Source of the DNA: Strigops habroptila
Lineage: Eukaryota > Chordata > Aves > Psittaciformes > Psittacidae
Assembly: GCF_004027225.2 (NCBI RefSeq)
Contig: NC_044277.2
Location: 72,417,900-72,481,899, forward strand
DNA length: 64,000 nucleotides
Reading direction: 5' to 3'
Part shown: piece by piece, positions 29,101 through 38,997 of the stretch
Position numbering within the stretch: position 1 is the stretch's first letter
Layout of the letters: each line of letters starts with the position of its first letter
Position numbers and translations under genes: made by a program
The notes under the pieces: generated by a model
What the model was told of the DNA's origin: nothing
What the model saw: only the letters and a program-made list of their open reading frames with translations
Databases searched by the model: none

Positions 29101-30879
29101 ACTGTACCATGTTGTTCTTCTCCCTTACAATGTGCATTTGTTAATAAAGCAGTTGTGAACAAACTGTTGGTAGCTTTATTCACTATTCAGCATGGGCTAA
29201 ATACCCTGTTTATTGACTTAGTATGTTACCAGATGCTCTGTGTGTCCTTGTTTGGTGGATCTGTGTTCTTAATCTTAAGTTCTGATGTTTTCCAGGTATC
29301 AACCATGGACCTGTAATAGCTGGAGTAATTGGAGCTCAAAAACCACAATACGATATCTGGGGCAATACAGTAAATGTGGCCAGCAGGATGGACAGCACTG
29401 GTGTCTTAGACAAAATACAGGTAAGTTTTGCTTTTGTGCTAGTATTTATCTTAATCCTTTGAGTCTGACGCTTAAAAAATCACATATTTGTACACTAAAT
29501 AGGTCTGTGTTTTGGAGCTAAGGATGCCTACAGAAAAACATTACCTACCAGCTGTACCTTTACATTTCAGAAGAATTAGACCTTGAGCAGGAAAGTAAAG
29601 AATTAAAAGAAAATTATGGGCAAAATGGGAGGAGAATCAAAACTTTGTCTTAACCCTACAGAGGAATATAGTGGAGGAAGTCATGGATTGCCTAGAAATG
29701 CACCCCTAGGTTAAGAGGATGATTTGAGGGAAACGACATTTTTATTCTGTGAATTTTTAAACCCATAAAATACTAGCTACCTTATCTCTGAAGGGCATTG
29801 CTGATGTTATTTCTAAATGACCATAACTGCTGTACATTGAGTTAAATCCATAAAGTGATCATGAAACTTCCCTTTCAGTGAACTATGCTGATTAATAATC
29901 TTTATAGATTATTATCTGTATAGATTATAGATAGACCTGTATAGACAAGACCTTCAATTTACGAATTTTCCAGTGATTCCATAGTCATGGATCACATTTT
30001 ACGTATCTGCCTAGTATGCTGCCCTGCACTTTGGGATCCCAGCACGCAATTGAGAGCACTCCACATCTATGATTGAGACTATTCAGAACTAAATAATGGA
30101 AAAATAAATTTACCAACTGTGGTCAAAACTGAAAACAGAAGGGATGTCAAAGCAATGACATCTACAAACAGTTCCTTGTTTCACAAAGAAACACAGACAG
30201 TCTGAGACAACTGATGCTGTTGAACAACCCCCATTCTAGTGGCCTTTCACCTAAAATGGCAGAACTGCCTGAGGTTTGGTTCACTGTCAGTTATGTGTGA
30301 AACTGGCAACAGCAGCTCTGACAATTGATGCTAATGTCTTAATATCACTTCATTCACACAGCCTTAGTATTTGCAAAAAGATGGGGAAGTTTGGGTCTAC
30401 TGGAAAGAAAAACATCTCCTGAAGTTGAAAAAAACGCTGTATGAGGAAGAGCGTTGTTCCTAGTGCCATTTGTGTATCTACTGTGTTTGCAATCCTAGGT
30501 ACAGAAATGGTTATACCAAATTTGATACCCGATGTAAGCAATTAAAATAGGCAACAGACTATTTGAAAGCTCAGGTGCTCAAACCTCACATGAGACCCTT
30601 AAAGGCCTTATAAGCATTATAGCAAACCCCTTATAATTCCTCAAAACATATGTTCTCTTCACACTCTGGAAGAAGATTCTGTTTTGCTCTTTTATCAACA
30701 CTGGTTCTATTACTGTGTTGTTGCAGGTTACAGAGGAGACAAACAACGTCCTGCAGACGCTGGGGTACATGAGCACTTGCAGAGGAATAATAAATGTAAA
30801 AGGAAAAGGAGAACTGAAGACATACTTTGTACATACTGAAATGACAAGATCCCTTTCACAAGGGAACGTGGCATCTTGA
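2062..30879 (+). CDS. ADCY2: ADCY2, adenylyl cyclase type 2, 3' part (nine coding exons)
   Basis: Membrane adenylyl cyclase that converts ATP to cAMP and pyrophosphate; type 2 is stimulated by Gs-alpha and conditionally by G-beta-gamma. Nine exons join in phase: 2062-2181, 6418-6602, 8121-8205, 15957-16115, 22237-22383, 23553-23660, 25750-25864, 29296-29420 and 30727-30879, giving 1197 nt (398 codons plus TGA). In order they encode the glycosylated extracellular loop, transmembrane helices 10-12, the linker ([20 protein letters not shown]) and the complete C2 cyclase homology domain, with the [12 protein letters not shown] segment, [12 protein letters not shown] (catalytic Asn and Arg, adenine-contacting Asp) and VKGKG (ATP-phosphate lysine). 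It ends SLSQGNVAS, as type 2 proteins do. The N-terminal two thirds lie upstream of the window. ADCY4 and ADCY7 are the nearest alternatives, but the C-terminus, loop sequence and synteny favour ADCY2. Confidence 0.97.
2182..6417 (+). other. ADCY2 intron
   Basis: No gene recognised. A 10-bp unit (GTTTAGTTTT-like) is repeated about three times near 3822-3851. An unusually long uninterrupted frame for an intron, 198 codons at 4193-4789, has no domain I know. Confidence 0.75.
6418..6602 (+). CDS. ADCY2: ADCY2 exon: transmembrane helices 10 and 11
   Basis: Acceptor TTTTTCTTTGTCAG, donor AG|GTAGGT, 185 nt ending in phase 2. Two hydrophobic helices are visible, [16 protein letters not shown] and [19 protein letters not shown], separated by the short charged turn RINYELK. 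The exon ends in the extracellular loop [14 protein letters not shown]. The AG at the end completes an Arg codon with the G of the next exon. Confidence 0.96.
6603..8120 (+). other. ADCY2 intron
   Basis: AT-rich intron between the exons for helices 10/11 and helix 12. I see nothing else in it. Confidence 0.8.
8121..8205 (+). CDS. ADCY2: ADCY2 exon: transmembrane helix 12
   Basis: 85 nt between TATTTTATAG and CAG|GTAAGA. It reads [13 protein letters not shown] and then helix 12, [16 protein letters not shown]. It exits in phase 0 into the cytoplasmic C2 region. Confidence 0.96.
8206..15956 (+). other. ADCY2 large intron
   Basis: Contains a T19 run at 10721-10739, a further T run near 11437-11450, A-rich low-complexity blocks at 12420-12440 and 14110-14230, and the broken CR1 at 14277-15461. 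A hydrophobic 133-codon frame at 9709-10110 is unrecognised and probably chance. No other gene seen. Confidence 0.75.
14277..15461 (-). mobile_element. CR1 LINE, 5'-truncated and frameshifted
   Basis: Antisense to ADCY2. The minus strand encodes non-LTR reverse transcriptase pieces: [44 protein letters not shown] (catalytic FADD), a segment containing [12 protein letters not shown], and [13 protein letters not shown]. The 3' end at 14277 is the reverse complement of the avian CR1 terminus (ATTCTATGAT). The copy is truncated within the polymerase domain and broken: an 8-bp duplication (14903-14910 repeated at 14911-14918), a small CTAG duplication near 15342-15349 creating a stop, and a frame change near 15190. 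It is not functional. Confidence 0.95.
15957..16115 (+). CDS. ADCY2: ADCY2 exon: linker into C2 domain
   Basis: 53 codons after acceptor CTCTTGTAACAG. Contains [35 protein letters not shown] and [18 protein letters not shown], the conserved helical entry to the C2 catalytic domain. The donor is GAG|GTCAGC, whose C at +3 is unusual, but the next exon continues in phase with the expected [15 protein letters not shown]. Confidence 0.97.
17332..17356 (+). repeat. Poly-T tract (25 T)
   Basis: Uninterrupted run of 25 T in an ADCY2 intron. It may be an inverted retroposon tail or simple slippage; the flanks do not identify a retroposon. Confidence 0.9.
21780..21806 (+). repeat. Tandem 9-mer, three perfect copies
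   Basis: TGCATTCAG occurs three times head-to-tail with no mismatch. Preceded by a related ATGCATTTG. A short tandem repeat likely to vary in copy number. Confidence 0.9.
22237..22383 (+). CDS. ADCY2: ADCY2 exon: C2 domain core
   Basis: 49 codons from TTTTGGACAG to GAT|GTATGT. Includes [18 protein letters not shown] and [17 protein letters not shown], the first beta strand and following helix of the cyclase fold. In C2 the two metal-binding Asp residues of C1 are absent, as normal for the family. Confidence 0.97.
22384..23552 (+). other. ADCY2 intron with perfect hairpin
   Basis: Short intron. A 15-bp unit is duplicated near 22527-22556, and a perfect inverted repeat lies at 23291-23327. 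No gene recognised; the 91-codon frame at 22910-23185 has no homology I know. Confidence 0.75.
23291..23327. repeat. Perfect 15-bp inverted repeat, 7-nt loop
   Basis: The left arm AAATTTAGTCCCTTT (23291-23305) is exactly complementary to AAAGGGACTAAATTT (23313-23327), with loop ATAATGA. It lies 225 bp upstream of the ADCY2 exon at 23553. Confidence 0.95.
23553..23660 (+). CDS. ADCY2: ADCY2 exon: adenine-contact segment and QEHA-equivalent start
   Basis: 36 codons from TTGTTTTACAG to [29 protein letters not shown] carries the lysine (KIKT) that contacts adenine in type 2 C2 structures. The exon ends [10 protein letters not shown], where mammalian type 2 has QEHA or QEHS; this is the start of the segment reported to bind G-beta-gamma. 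Confidence 0.97.
23661..25749 (+). other. ADCY2 intron with A24 tract
   Basis: An uninterrupted run of 24 A lies at 24315-24338. The sequence before it does not identify a source transcript, so a processed retroposon is possible but unproven. No gene recognised. Confidence 0.75.
25750..25864 (+). CDS. ADCY2: ADCY2 exon: C2 domain middle
   Basis: Begins [20 protein letters not shown] directly after acceptor CAAATTCAG and ends [10 protein letters not shown] plus one base before GTATGT. It completes the G-beta-gamma-associated peptide and holds the helix before the RVGINHGP strand. Confidence 0.97.
25865..29295 (+). other. ADCY2 intron
   Basis: No gene, known repeat or strong motif recognised. 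Short open frames on both strands (up to 94 codons at 28184-28468) show no known domains. Confidence 0.75.
29296..29420 (+). CDS. ADCY2: ADCY2 exon: C2 catalytic residues
   Basis: Starts inside the Gly codon of [15 protein letters not shown] and holds [20 protein letters not shown]. The D, N and R of [12 protein letters not shown] are the adenine-contacting and transition-state residues of adenylyl cyclase C2 domains, all intact. Donor CAG|GTAAGT is consensus. Confidence 0.98.
29421..30726 (+). other. Last ADCY2 intron
   Basis: AT-rich, with clustered TATAGAT-like words around 29908-29945. Nothing else recognised. Confidence 0.75.
30727..30879 (+). CDS. ADCY2: ADCY2 terminal coding exon
   Basis: Acceptor GTTGTTGCAG. 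Reads [14 protein letters not shown], then [18 protein letters not shown] with the ATP-binding lysine in KGKG, then [15 protein letters not shown] and TGA at 30877-30879. The C-terminal tail matches type 2 cyclase rather than types 4 or 7. Confidence 0.98.
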   Translation, partial: VTEETNNVLQTLGYMSTCRGIINVKGKGELKTYFVHTEMTRSLSQGNVAS

Positions 30880-31208
30880 GGATGCTTGTACGTGTCATCC
30901 GTACCATATTTTCAGGAAAGTATCACGCACTTTTTAACTACATTTTGGCCCTTAACATGCGTGCTATTTTCTGGTATGTGGCACTTATTTTAATATGGCT
31001 GCAGAATAGTCCCATGAGCCATCATTTTGCACCTTGATATTCCTTATGTTCAAGGACAGTTGCGATGTACGCTATAGGACTGGAAGATTGTACTGCTACT
31101 TGCACTGTTATTCAAAGACAAGAAAAGAAGGAATAGGAATTAAAAGGAGATAACTCATCCTGAAAGGACTATAAAGAGATGTTAGTGACAAATGCGTGGA
31201 AAAAAGGC

Positions 31209-31214
31209 AATAAA
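31209..31214 (+). promoter_or_regulatory. Candidate proximal polyadenylation signal for ADCY2
   Basis: Canonical AATAAA 330 nt after the ADCY2 stop codon. A GT-rich stretch (GTGTTTTCTGG) follows at about 31245. Confidence 0.45.
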
Positions 31215-31583
31215 GCTAGGGGTGCATACTGTTTTCTGATGCATGGTGTTTTCTGGAAAATACAGTCGCTCCCCAATAGCATCCACTAATCTGGTATTAA
31301 AGTATACAGTATTTGTAAATAAGTTTACTCTATCCACACATGATTTGGATGTGATCACCAGTTGCATCTCATAGCCAGGGACACGTTGGGTGGCTTGCTG
31401 GCATTCTTTCTGAAGAGAGAACTAACAATGCTGGAATAGTTTTGTACAAACGTGTCAAATGTTTTGAAGCTATTGTCTTTTGTAAGGTTAATTCATTAAA
31501 AGTTTATATGTACTTTGTCTTACTGTTGCTGTCTCTTACTTTTGCTTCCTTCTATGGCTTCTAACACTAAACTTGTGCATCCT

Positions 31584-31604
31584 CTGCTGCTGCTGCTGCT
31601 GCTG
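31584..31604 (+). repeat. (CTG)7 trinucleotide repeat
   Basis: Seven uninterrupted CTG units, transcribed if ADCY2 uses its distal polyadenylation site. Likely length-polymorphic. Confidence 0.9.
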
Positions 31605-33546
31605 TTACTGCTTTTTATTCAGCAGTTAGATGTTGAGGCAGGCTATGGCCAGCTTTCTCAATAACCTTGGTCAATAATATCTGCTAGACTTGCTATTGCC
31701 TTTCAGAAACTGAATCACCTCTACTGTCTTCAGTCTTGGGTGGCATCATAGGCACTTGCAGTCATTTACTCCCTAGGCGATACAGAAGACACCTCAAATC
31801 CACAAACACAAGCAAAGTGGAGGATACTGGAGACAGCTGCAGTGTTGCTACTTTGCAACTGGCCTGCAATGCTTAATGGCTAGGAGAAGCTGTGTAAGAG
31901 AAGAAAACTCTTGTTTGTTTTGCACTTTGACAACCTCTTTTGCCCTTGCATGCCTGTCACTTAAGCATTACAATGCTGGATTCCATAGAATATTTAAAAG
32001 AATCTATTTTATCAATACATGAGCAGAAGACACAAAAATTGCTAATTTGTGGATATTTGAGATTAATTTAAATCCTATTTAATTTAAAAGTATCACACTT
32101 CGTAGATGAGCTAGGTGAAAGACTGAAAAGGCAAGTAATTATACTATCTATGCTCCTGTGAAGCATGAACAGTAAAGATTAATTTTTGCTTTGCTCTAAT
32201 CACTACTTGAAATTAACATATTCTTTCAGTCATAACATCCTAACAAGAACAAAATTAATAAAATCATTCTATTTACAAAACAGCATATAATTACAAGATT
32301 TTTTTCTGACTGATACCATATGAATATAGAAGTCAAATTATGTGCTGTTAGCTCTGGCATGTTCTTGAAATGTAAAAAGTATTCAGATTTCTCAATAATG
32401 AAATATATATTTATATTTGTATTGCATTGGTGTCCTTTCAGAAGGAGTTCTCAAAATTAGGGGTCACAAATAAATGGCATCAGGCCATGGTCTCACTGAG
32501 TGTGGCATGGTTTACTCACAGCAGCCATCTGCCCACTAGCAAATGGGAATGATAGTAGATTTCAAAATGCCTACATTTCCAGTAAAATAGACAATCTGAA
32601 TTTTGATCCCTTTAAGAGAGTCAAAAGCAGAATGCAAGCTATTTCAGTTATGTCCAACATAACACACTTTATGTTTCACCCAGATCCGGAGACGTGATCA
32701 GTAACTCTCAAGATAGGTGCTAAGTCTAATAAAATATCAGTAAAAATATTTTGCTGTCTTTATGATTTCTTCCTTTTAATTAATAAGTTACAATAATTTT
32801 TTTCCAGTTGAAGACTTTCCAAATAGCTCACGTGGCAGCAGAAGCAATGTCCCAGTCATTGGCTAAAACAAGCTATAACTTAGCTATGCGTAAGACTTCT
32901 GCTAAATCCCTCCTCCCCACTTACTATAAATTTGTCCTAGGAACAATTAAAAAATATATCTGTATTAATTTCTTTCTTAGATTTTGAATGCACTCTGGGC
33001 CCTTAAAGTCATTCTGGTATTATCACAGGTCAAAGCAATCATTTCTTACTGTGAATGAAAACCCTTTATGTAATGTTGATTATATTGTTTTGTAGTATCT
33101 ATGTGTATAACCTGTACATTCAGGATTTTTTCATTTCTTTTCTTGCCCATCAGTAGCAAACCCTGTACATAGCTCAATAGCCTTGTTTCTATGATTTTTA
33201 TAAATGTGAAACAATATTATATTTCTGTAAGCCATGAAACGTTAAAACATTAGAACGGCCATAAGCTGACTGGTCCAGTGAAATATAAAGATAGATAGAT
33301 ACGTGCCCTCCAAGAGCATGTTTAAAATGCCCTTGTTCAGAGCACTCGTGTTTCACTGATGGGAGTTCTCCCATTTTGTAGCTGCATTTGGATTCTTGCA
33401 GCCAAATTCTGCTAACGAACGAGAAAGCCCGCAGAAGATGATTACGTATGCAGTGTGATGCCTAGACAAAGAGGTGCATACCATCCTCTCTCTAGCCTTC
33501 AGTTGCTGAGTATTATCTTTCTAGTGCCGAGAAGCTATTTGTATCC

Positions 33547-33552
33547 AATAAA
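33547..33552 (+). promoter_or_regulatory. Candidate distal polyadenylation signal for ADCY2
   Basis: Canonical AATAAA about 2.67 kb past the stop, followed by T-rich sequence (ACTGTTTTATTTTTCC). A further AATAAA lies near 34646. Confidence 0.45.
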
Positions 33553-35058
33553 TACTTTTTGTCTTCCAATGCATTTTACATCTACTGTTTATACTGTTTT
33601 ATTTTTCCCCTGTCTAGATTGACCCAGAGTTCTTGTATCCTCTTTCTTCTTCTCCTGCAGCAATTTCATCTGCCTCAATAACTGGATGTAACGCTGCTCA
33701 TGTATCAGTGTGTAACTTGAAAAGCTTTATGATAATCATGCAGATCAGTATTTGACATTCCATATATTCTACATCATAGTAGAGCTCACCAGGTTCTACA
33801 ATTTCCGTGTGGATGCCGTAGTTCCTAGGTTGGTAGCAAACTACAAAGAGCGTGACTTCCAAAAGTGCCAATGTCCTTCACACTGTGAGGCAACAGCCAG
33901 AAGATCGATTGAAGAGTGACTCACTGTGGTATGGGAAAACGAAATCAAACAGGAACACCTGGGGAGCCTGCTGGATTTCTTTTTCAAAGTCAATGCTTTG
34001 CTCCAATTTACAGAGGGCTACCAGAGGACAGGAAGAAAGATTAGGCTTGCAGATATTTTTGTGAACTACAAAAATAGTTGGGATTACCTGTAAATTAATG
34101 CTATTTAGCTGCTGCTTCTAAAGAGGCATTAGCATCTTATTTATGCTGTGTAAAAAGCATTTTTCATTCTCTTTATATTCCTTTATGATTCCTCTATTTT
34201 GTAAAATACCTAAAGACCTTATGTTTTTCCACTGAGACACAGGTAGTTCAATCTCCTGGTTTCTAAAGTGACAGCTGAGCACATATGAAGGTGGAGCTGT
34301 TGCAAGTCTGTCCTGTTTTGTTTTCAGAACCTCATATTGGGACAAATAATTAGCTATGCTGCACATAGCAGCAGATTTCTGTTAAATGCAATGATTACTT
34401 CGTCCTTTGATGTGTAGTTTTCCTCTTGGTTGTGCTTCTGTGTGAAGATATTTTAATTTCTTTTCATTTTCAGTAGCAGATTCTCTTTCACCTGACATAA
34501 ACAGAGCTCTTCAACACTTTTTACTGGTGGACCCCAAACAATTTTAAGACTAGGACTTTTTAGTTTTATTTTTTCTTTCTTGTCTAGAATAGTGGAGTGA
34601 CTCTGGGAAGGAAACAAATGTAGAATGAGATATATGTGCCTTAAATAAAATGTAACTAAGAGAGTATTTCTGTTCCTTGAAGTACTTCAAATTTGTATGG
34701 ATTTGTCAAAGGTTGTATATAAATCAACTGTAGCTGGTTTGCTACATATTAATTTTAAACATTTTCAAATTTAGGGACAGGAATTATTCAGGTCAGTGTC
34801 ATTTTTAATATGTCAAAATGCAAGATAAGGACATTTTAATCCTGTTTGCAACTATGAAGAGATGAACCCCTTTATGTTGTAGGATGCCACTGTTCAAAAC
34901 AAAGATTATGCCAAGAATTGTTTGAAATTTTTGATGGAGTATCTTTCAAATATATTTGTAGCCATTGAGATGCTCTTCATGAAAATCTCAGTTTTGACAG
35001 GAAAAAATGAACATGAAGAAATCTGAAAGATTAACATTGCTCAACTAAAGTTTTCTTG

Positions 35059-35063
35059 TCAGC
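35059..35063. repeat. Target-site duplication, left copy
   Basis: TCAGC directly before the LTR's TG; identical to the copy after its CA. Confidence 0.85.
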
Positions 35064-36239
35064 TGTACTTGGTTTGCTTGGCAAGGTTTTGGTAGTGGGA
35101 GGGCTACAGGGGTGGCTTCTGTGAGAAGCTGACAGAAGTTTCCCCCATGTCCGATGGAGCCAATGCCAGCTGGCTACAAGATGGACCCACCACGGGCCAA
35201 GGCTGAGCACATCAGTGATGGTGGCAGCTCCTCTAGGATAACAGTTAAGAAGAGGAAGTTGTTACTGCACAGGAACAACTGCAGCCAGAGAGAGGAGTGA
35301 GAACACGTGAGAAAAGCAGCTCTGCACACACCAAGGTCAGTGCAGAAGGAGAAGAGGTGCTCCAGGCACTGGAGCAGAGATTCCCCTGCCACTCATGGAG
35401 GTCCATGGTGGAGCAGATACCCACCTGCAGCCCATGGAGGACCCCACAGTGGAGCAGGGGGGTGTCTGAAGGAGGCTGGGACCTCGTGGGAAGCCTGCAC
35501 TCGAGCAGGCTCCTGGCAGGACCTGCGGCCCCATGGAGAGAGGAGCCCACACTGGAGCAGGTTTGCTGCAGGACTTGTGACCCTGCGGGGGACCCACACT
35601 GGAGCAGTCTGTTCCTGAAGGGCTGCACCCATGGAAGGGACCCATGCTGGAGCAGTCTGTTCCTGAAGGGCTGCACACATGGAAGGGACCCATGCTGGAG
35701 CAGTTCATGAAGAACTGCAGCCCATGAGAAGGACTCACACTGGAGAAGTTCATGGAGGACTGTCTCCTTGACAGGAAAGAGCGTGAGAGGGACCCCACGC
35801 TGGAGCAGGAGAAGAGTGTGAGAAGTCCTGCCCTGAGGAGGAAAGAGCAGCAAAGACAACATGAGTTGAACTGATCACAATCCCCAGTTCCCATGCCCCT
35901 GCGCTGCTGAAAGGGAGGAGGTAGAGAAAATCAGGAGTCAAGCTCAGCCTGGGAAGAAGGGAAGGGTGGTGGGAAAGTAAGTAAGTGTTTTAAGATTTGG
36001 ATTTATTTCTCATTATCCTGCTCTGATTTGATTGATGATAAATTAAACTGATTTCCCCAAATCGAGTCTGTTTTGCCCATGATGGTAATTGGTGAGTGGT
36101 TTCTCCATGTCCTTGTCTTGACCCACAAAAAAATAAAAAGCCTTTCATTGTGTTTTCTTTTCCCTGTCCCGCTGTGGAGGGGGAGTGATAGAGCAGCTTT
36201 GGTGGGCACCTGGTGTCCAGCCAGGGTCAACCCAGCACA
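35064..36239 (+). mobile_element. Solo LTR of an avian endogenous retrovirus
   Basis: A 1176-bp element starts TG and ends CA, with imperfect terminal inverted repeats (TGTACTTGGTT against TGTGCTGGGTT). It is flanked by identical 5-bp direct repeats TCAGC at 35059-35063 and 36240-36244. AATAAA at 36132-36137, about 100 bp from the right end, sets the sense strand as plus. The left two thirds contain degenerate tandem repeats including two near-identical 48-bp units. There is no primer-binding site, gag, pol or env, so it is a recombination-derived solo LTR. A 5-bp duplication fits ERVL-like integration, and I recall similar LTRs from neoavian genomes, but I cannot assign a family name. Confidence 0.9.
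35592..35687 (+). repeat. 48-bp tandem duplication inside the LTR
   Basis: Units 35592-35639 and 35640-35687 differ by only a few bases; a shorter diverged third unit follows at 35688. All share the core CTGGAGCAG. More diverged units lie to the left (from about 35360). Confidence 0.9.
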
Positions 36240-36244
36240 TCAGC
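36240..36244. repeat. Target-site duplication, right copy
   Basis: TCAGC directly after the LTR's terminal CA. Confidence 0.85.
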
Positions 36245-37528
36245 ATACAAAAAATAATTGCAAACTATATAAGTCATGCAGTTATAATTTTATAATTGCT
36301 TTTAAATTATTAAAATAATAATTATTTGAAAAGCGTAATTCTCCAGTCAAGCATCTCCTTCAGAAAACTTCTGAAGAATCTTCCTGTTGGAGATGGGCAA
36401 TCTGTCACTAATTAGGATCTAGAAGAAACAAGCACTTGTGTAAAATGAGTGGCTAAGATTATCTCATTTGTGGCTCAGCTGAGGGTCAGGAACACACAGC
36501 AATCTGATACACGTTAACGTCAAACAGCAACGACAGGAGTTGAATTGCTAAGCCATAATTTGACAGCAGGCTAGCCATCTCAGCTATAAGTGACATGAGT
36601 TTGAAACAGATACACCAGCCTGTAGTAAGAAAACAGCTACTGTGTTTTTTCTGCATATCAATAACCTGCCCAGTTATATGTCATCTGTCCTCCTGTGTCC
36701 ATTTTTCTCCTTTCCCCTGTCGTTCTCATCTCTGTCATGTTCCCTCCTGCCCCCATTATCATTTGTTTCACAGTTTAAGAATTTTTTTGCCTTTGAGACA
36801 TTTATGGCTATAAAAGAACATACCAAGAACCTTAGCAGGAACCTGAGGGGGATATTACTGCTCCCTAAAAAGGCAGGCAATTGAACTTCTCCTCCTTCAG
36901 ACACTGAATTCAAAGCAACTTTTAACACTTTGGTGTCTGAGCTCAGCTGTATTTGAATGCATCATTTTGACCATATAGCTTAAAATTGCTCCATCGCCCT
37001 CTCACAATAATTTACATGTTCATATTTAAGTTACTAAGGAAACAGACTGACCTTCTGTGCAACTCTAACAAGAACATACACTTAACAGTAGCATATTAGT
37101 AGCCCATGATCTAAATCTGGTTGTAACTGGAAAAAAAAACCTCTGTGCATTAATATCCTGCTTCTGTGAAGCATGCGAAAGATGACAAGGAAGAAAAAGC
37201 CTTTGCAAGATTCAAATAATTCTATAATTCTAAAGGGATTCATACCTTCATGAGGAAGGAAAAATTAACTGAAAAGCATCAGTTTTAATTATGTCAAATG
37301 GGGGGGGGAGAGACGGACATGATACAAATCTGTAACAGGCACCCAGCAATATTTTTAACAATCTGTATTACATCCACATAGTGTAATTCAGTTTAATGCC
37401 ATCTTAAATGTTAATCATAATGAGTTACATGTGAACAGTAGAAAGAAACCTGGAGAGAAACCTTTCAGATATGACTTCAGAGCTCTTGCCTAGCTTAGTT
37501 TATTTCCAGCGAATGGTTTCTTGCAGCT

Positions 37529-37553
37529 CTATTTATAGCTGCAGCTTCAGCTG
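37529..37553. promoter_or_regulatory. MEF2 site plus E-box cluster
   Basis: CTATTTATAG (37529-37538) is a perfect MEF2 consensus. CAGCTG (37548-37553), in the palindrome TCAGCTGA, is a class I bHLH E-box 10 bp away. A TATAAAT follows near 37563. Motif matches only; no evidence of activity. Confidence 0.35.
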
Positions 37554-38968
37554 AGCTGCTTTTTATAAATGGGCTTGCTGTCTCTTGGTGCTTGGACTAA
37601 ACTACTAAAAAGCACTTGCACAGTGGCAAACGTGTCTCTGCACAGGAAGCTGATGTAAGGCAGCTGTTGGGTTTTCGATTCCACTGCTCACTTAATGCTG
37701 CTCTAATTCAGCCCATGCTACAGAAAGAAGAGGATCCTAATTGGTAAAGAGCTGTTATTAGATAAGCAGTTGGGAATTGTCACAAATGATTAAAAAAACA
37801 CCCACCCAAGTCTGTAGAGTGTAAATGCCTCCACACTGCACCTGCAAAGAAGCAAGAGGCTGTGTTATTCAGTGCACTAGTGATGGGAGAGTGGCAGCTA
37901 TATAGCAGGGATCGGACTTGTAAATCAGTAGGCCTGAATTATTACTTGGGTCTAAGATGCCCAAAACAATTAGTTGTGAAGATTTCTGGTACTTTGAATG
38001 TTGGTGTTTATAAAATATATCATCTTGCATGTTCAGTAGAATTCAAGATGCCTGGAAAAGCGCTGCTGTGAAAGTGCTTGCCAAAGGATACTGGTAGCAA
38101 TAACAATAGTAATGCTGTACTTATGGCACAGTAGTTCTACAACTGTGGCTGCAGAAAAGACAGATAAAACAAACCAAGCTAGCCACAGATCCCCAAGCAG
38201 CACAGTAAGAAGCAGCATGGGCACAGTTGCATGTACGTGTTAAAGCAAGATAACTGTGGGGTGAATATCGAAACTGGGAGCTAGGTGCTACTGGGGCTGA
38301 GATGGTTTAAGAGTTGCTCTGTTGTTAGACCCACGAGACACGTACTTTCCATGCCCCCAGCATGAGTGTTTCTGAGAGAGATTTCCAACCGCATTGCCTG
38401 AAATGGCTAAACATCCCATCAAAACCTGAGCCCGAGCAGGCGAGGATGCGCTGGCCGAAGAGATCCCAAATTCCTCAAGACTCGGGATCGTCATTCTGGT
38501 GGAAACTCCACTCTGTGGTGTGTTTTTATTCAACGTCTCCACTTGAAACGGGATTTCTGGATTAGTGCAAACTGCCACAGCATAACGTTACTCCCTTTGG
38601 GCACGGCTTTGCTCTCACCTCCTTCCCCAGCTTGGAAGGACATAAGGGATGAGGGTGCCCGCTGAGGTGGCACTGAGGCTGCTGCTGGAAACTGGACCCA
38701 AACCCTCACGCCTGGCTGCCCGGGCATCCGCTCTTCCAGGTTTAACACCACTCTGTGGAAACGCTCGGAGCTGGCCCAGCGCCGCAACACCACCGCCCAG
38801 CCGCGCCCGGGGGGCCGGTTCCCGCCAGGCTGCCCCAGACCCCGGGTCCCTCCTGGAGAAGGCTTGACCCGGTGCTCCCCGCCTCGGCAGCCCTTTTCGC
38901 AGCTCTACGGGCCCTGCTGCTCGCCTTGGCCCCGCCGCCCGGGCCCTCCCTCGGGCCGGCAGCAGAGC

Positions 38969-38981
38969 GTTGCCGAGTAAC
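38969..38981. promoter_or_regulatory. RFX X-box (GTTGCC-G-AGTAAC)
   Basis: Matches the X-box pattern GTTRCC N RGYAAC at every position, 16 bp before the CFAP90 ATG. RFX2/RFX3 bind X-boxes in promoters of ciliary genes, which fits the axonemal role of CFAP90. Confidence 0.7.
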
Positions 38982-38997
38982 GGCGGCGCTCGGCACC

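Larger units (their letters stand above)
30880..33570 (+). other. ADCY2: ADCY2 3' UTR (3' end uncertain)
   Basis: AATAAA occurs at 31209-31214, giving a short 3' UTR of about 0.35 kb. Another at 33547-33552, followed by T-rich sequence, would give about 2.7 kb, which suits the long 3' UTRs typical of this gene. A (CTG)7 run sits at 31584-31604. Which site is used cannot be decided from sequence. Confidence 0.55.
33571..38689. other. Intergenic region between ADCY2 and CFAP90
   Basis: Contains the solo LTR (35064-36239) and a MEF2/E-box cluster near 37529-37553. Open frames of up to 205 codons at 35245-35894 lie wholly inside the LTR and reflect its repetitive GC-rich U3, not genes. Nothing else recognised. 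Confidence 0.75.
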
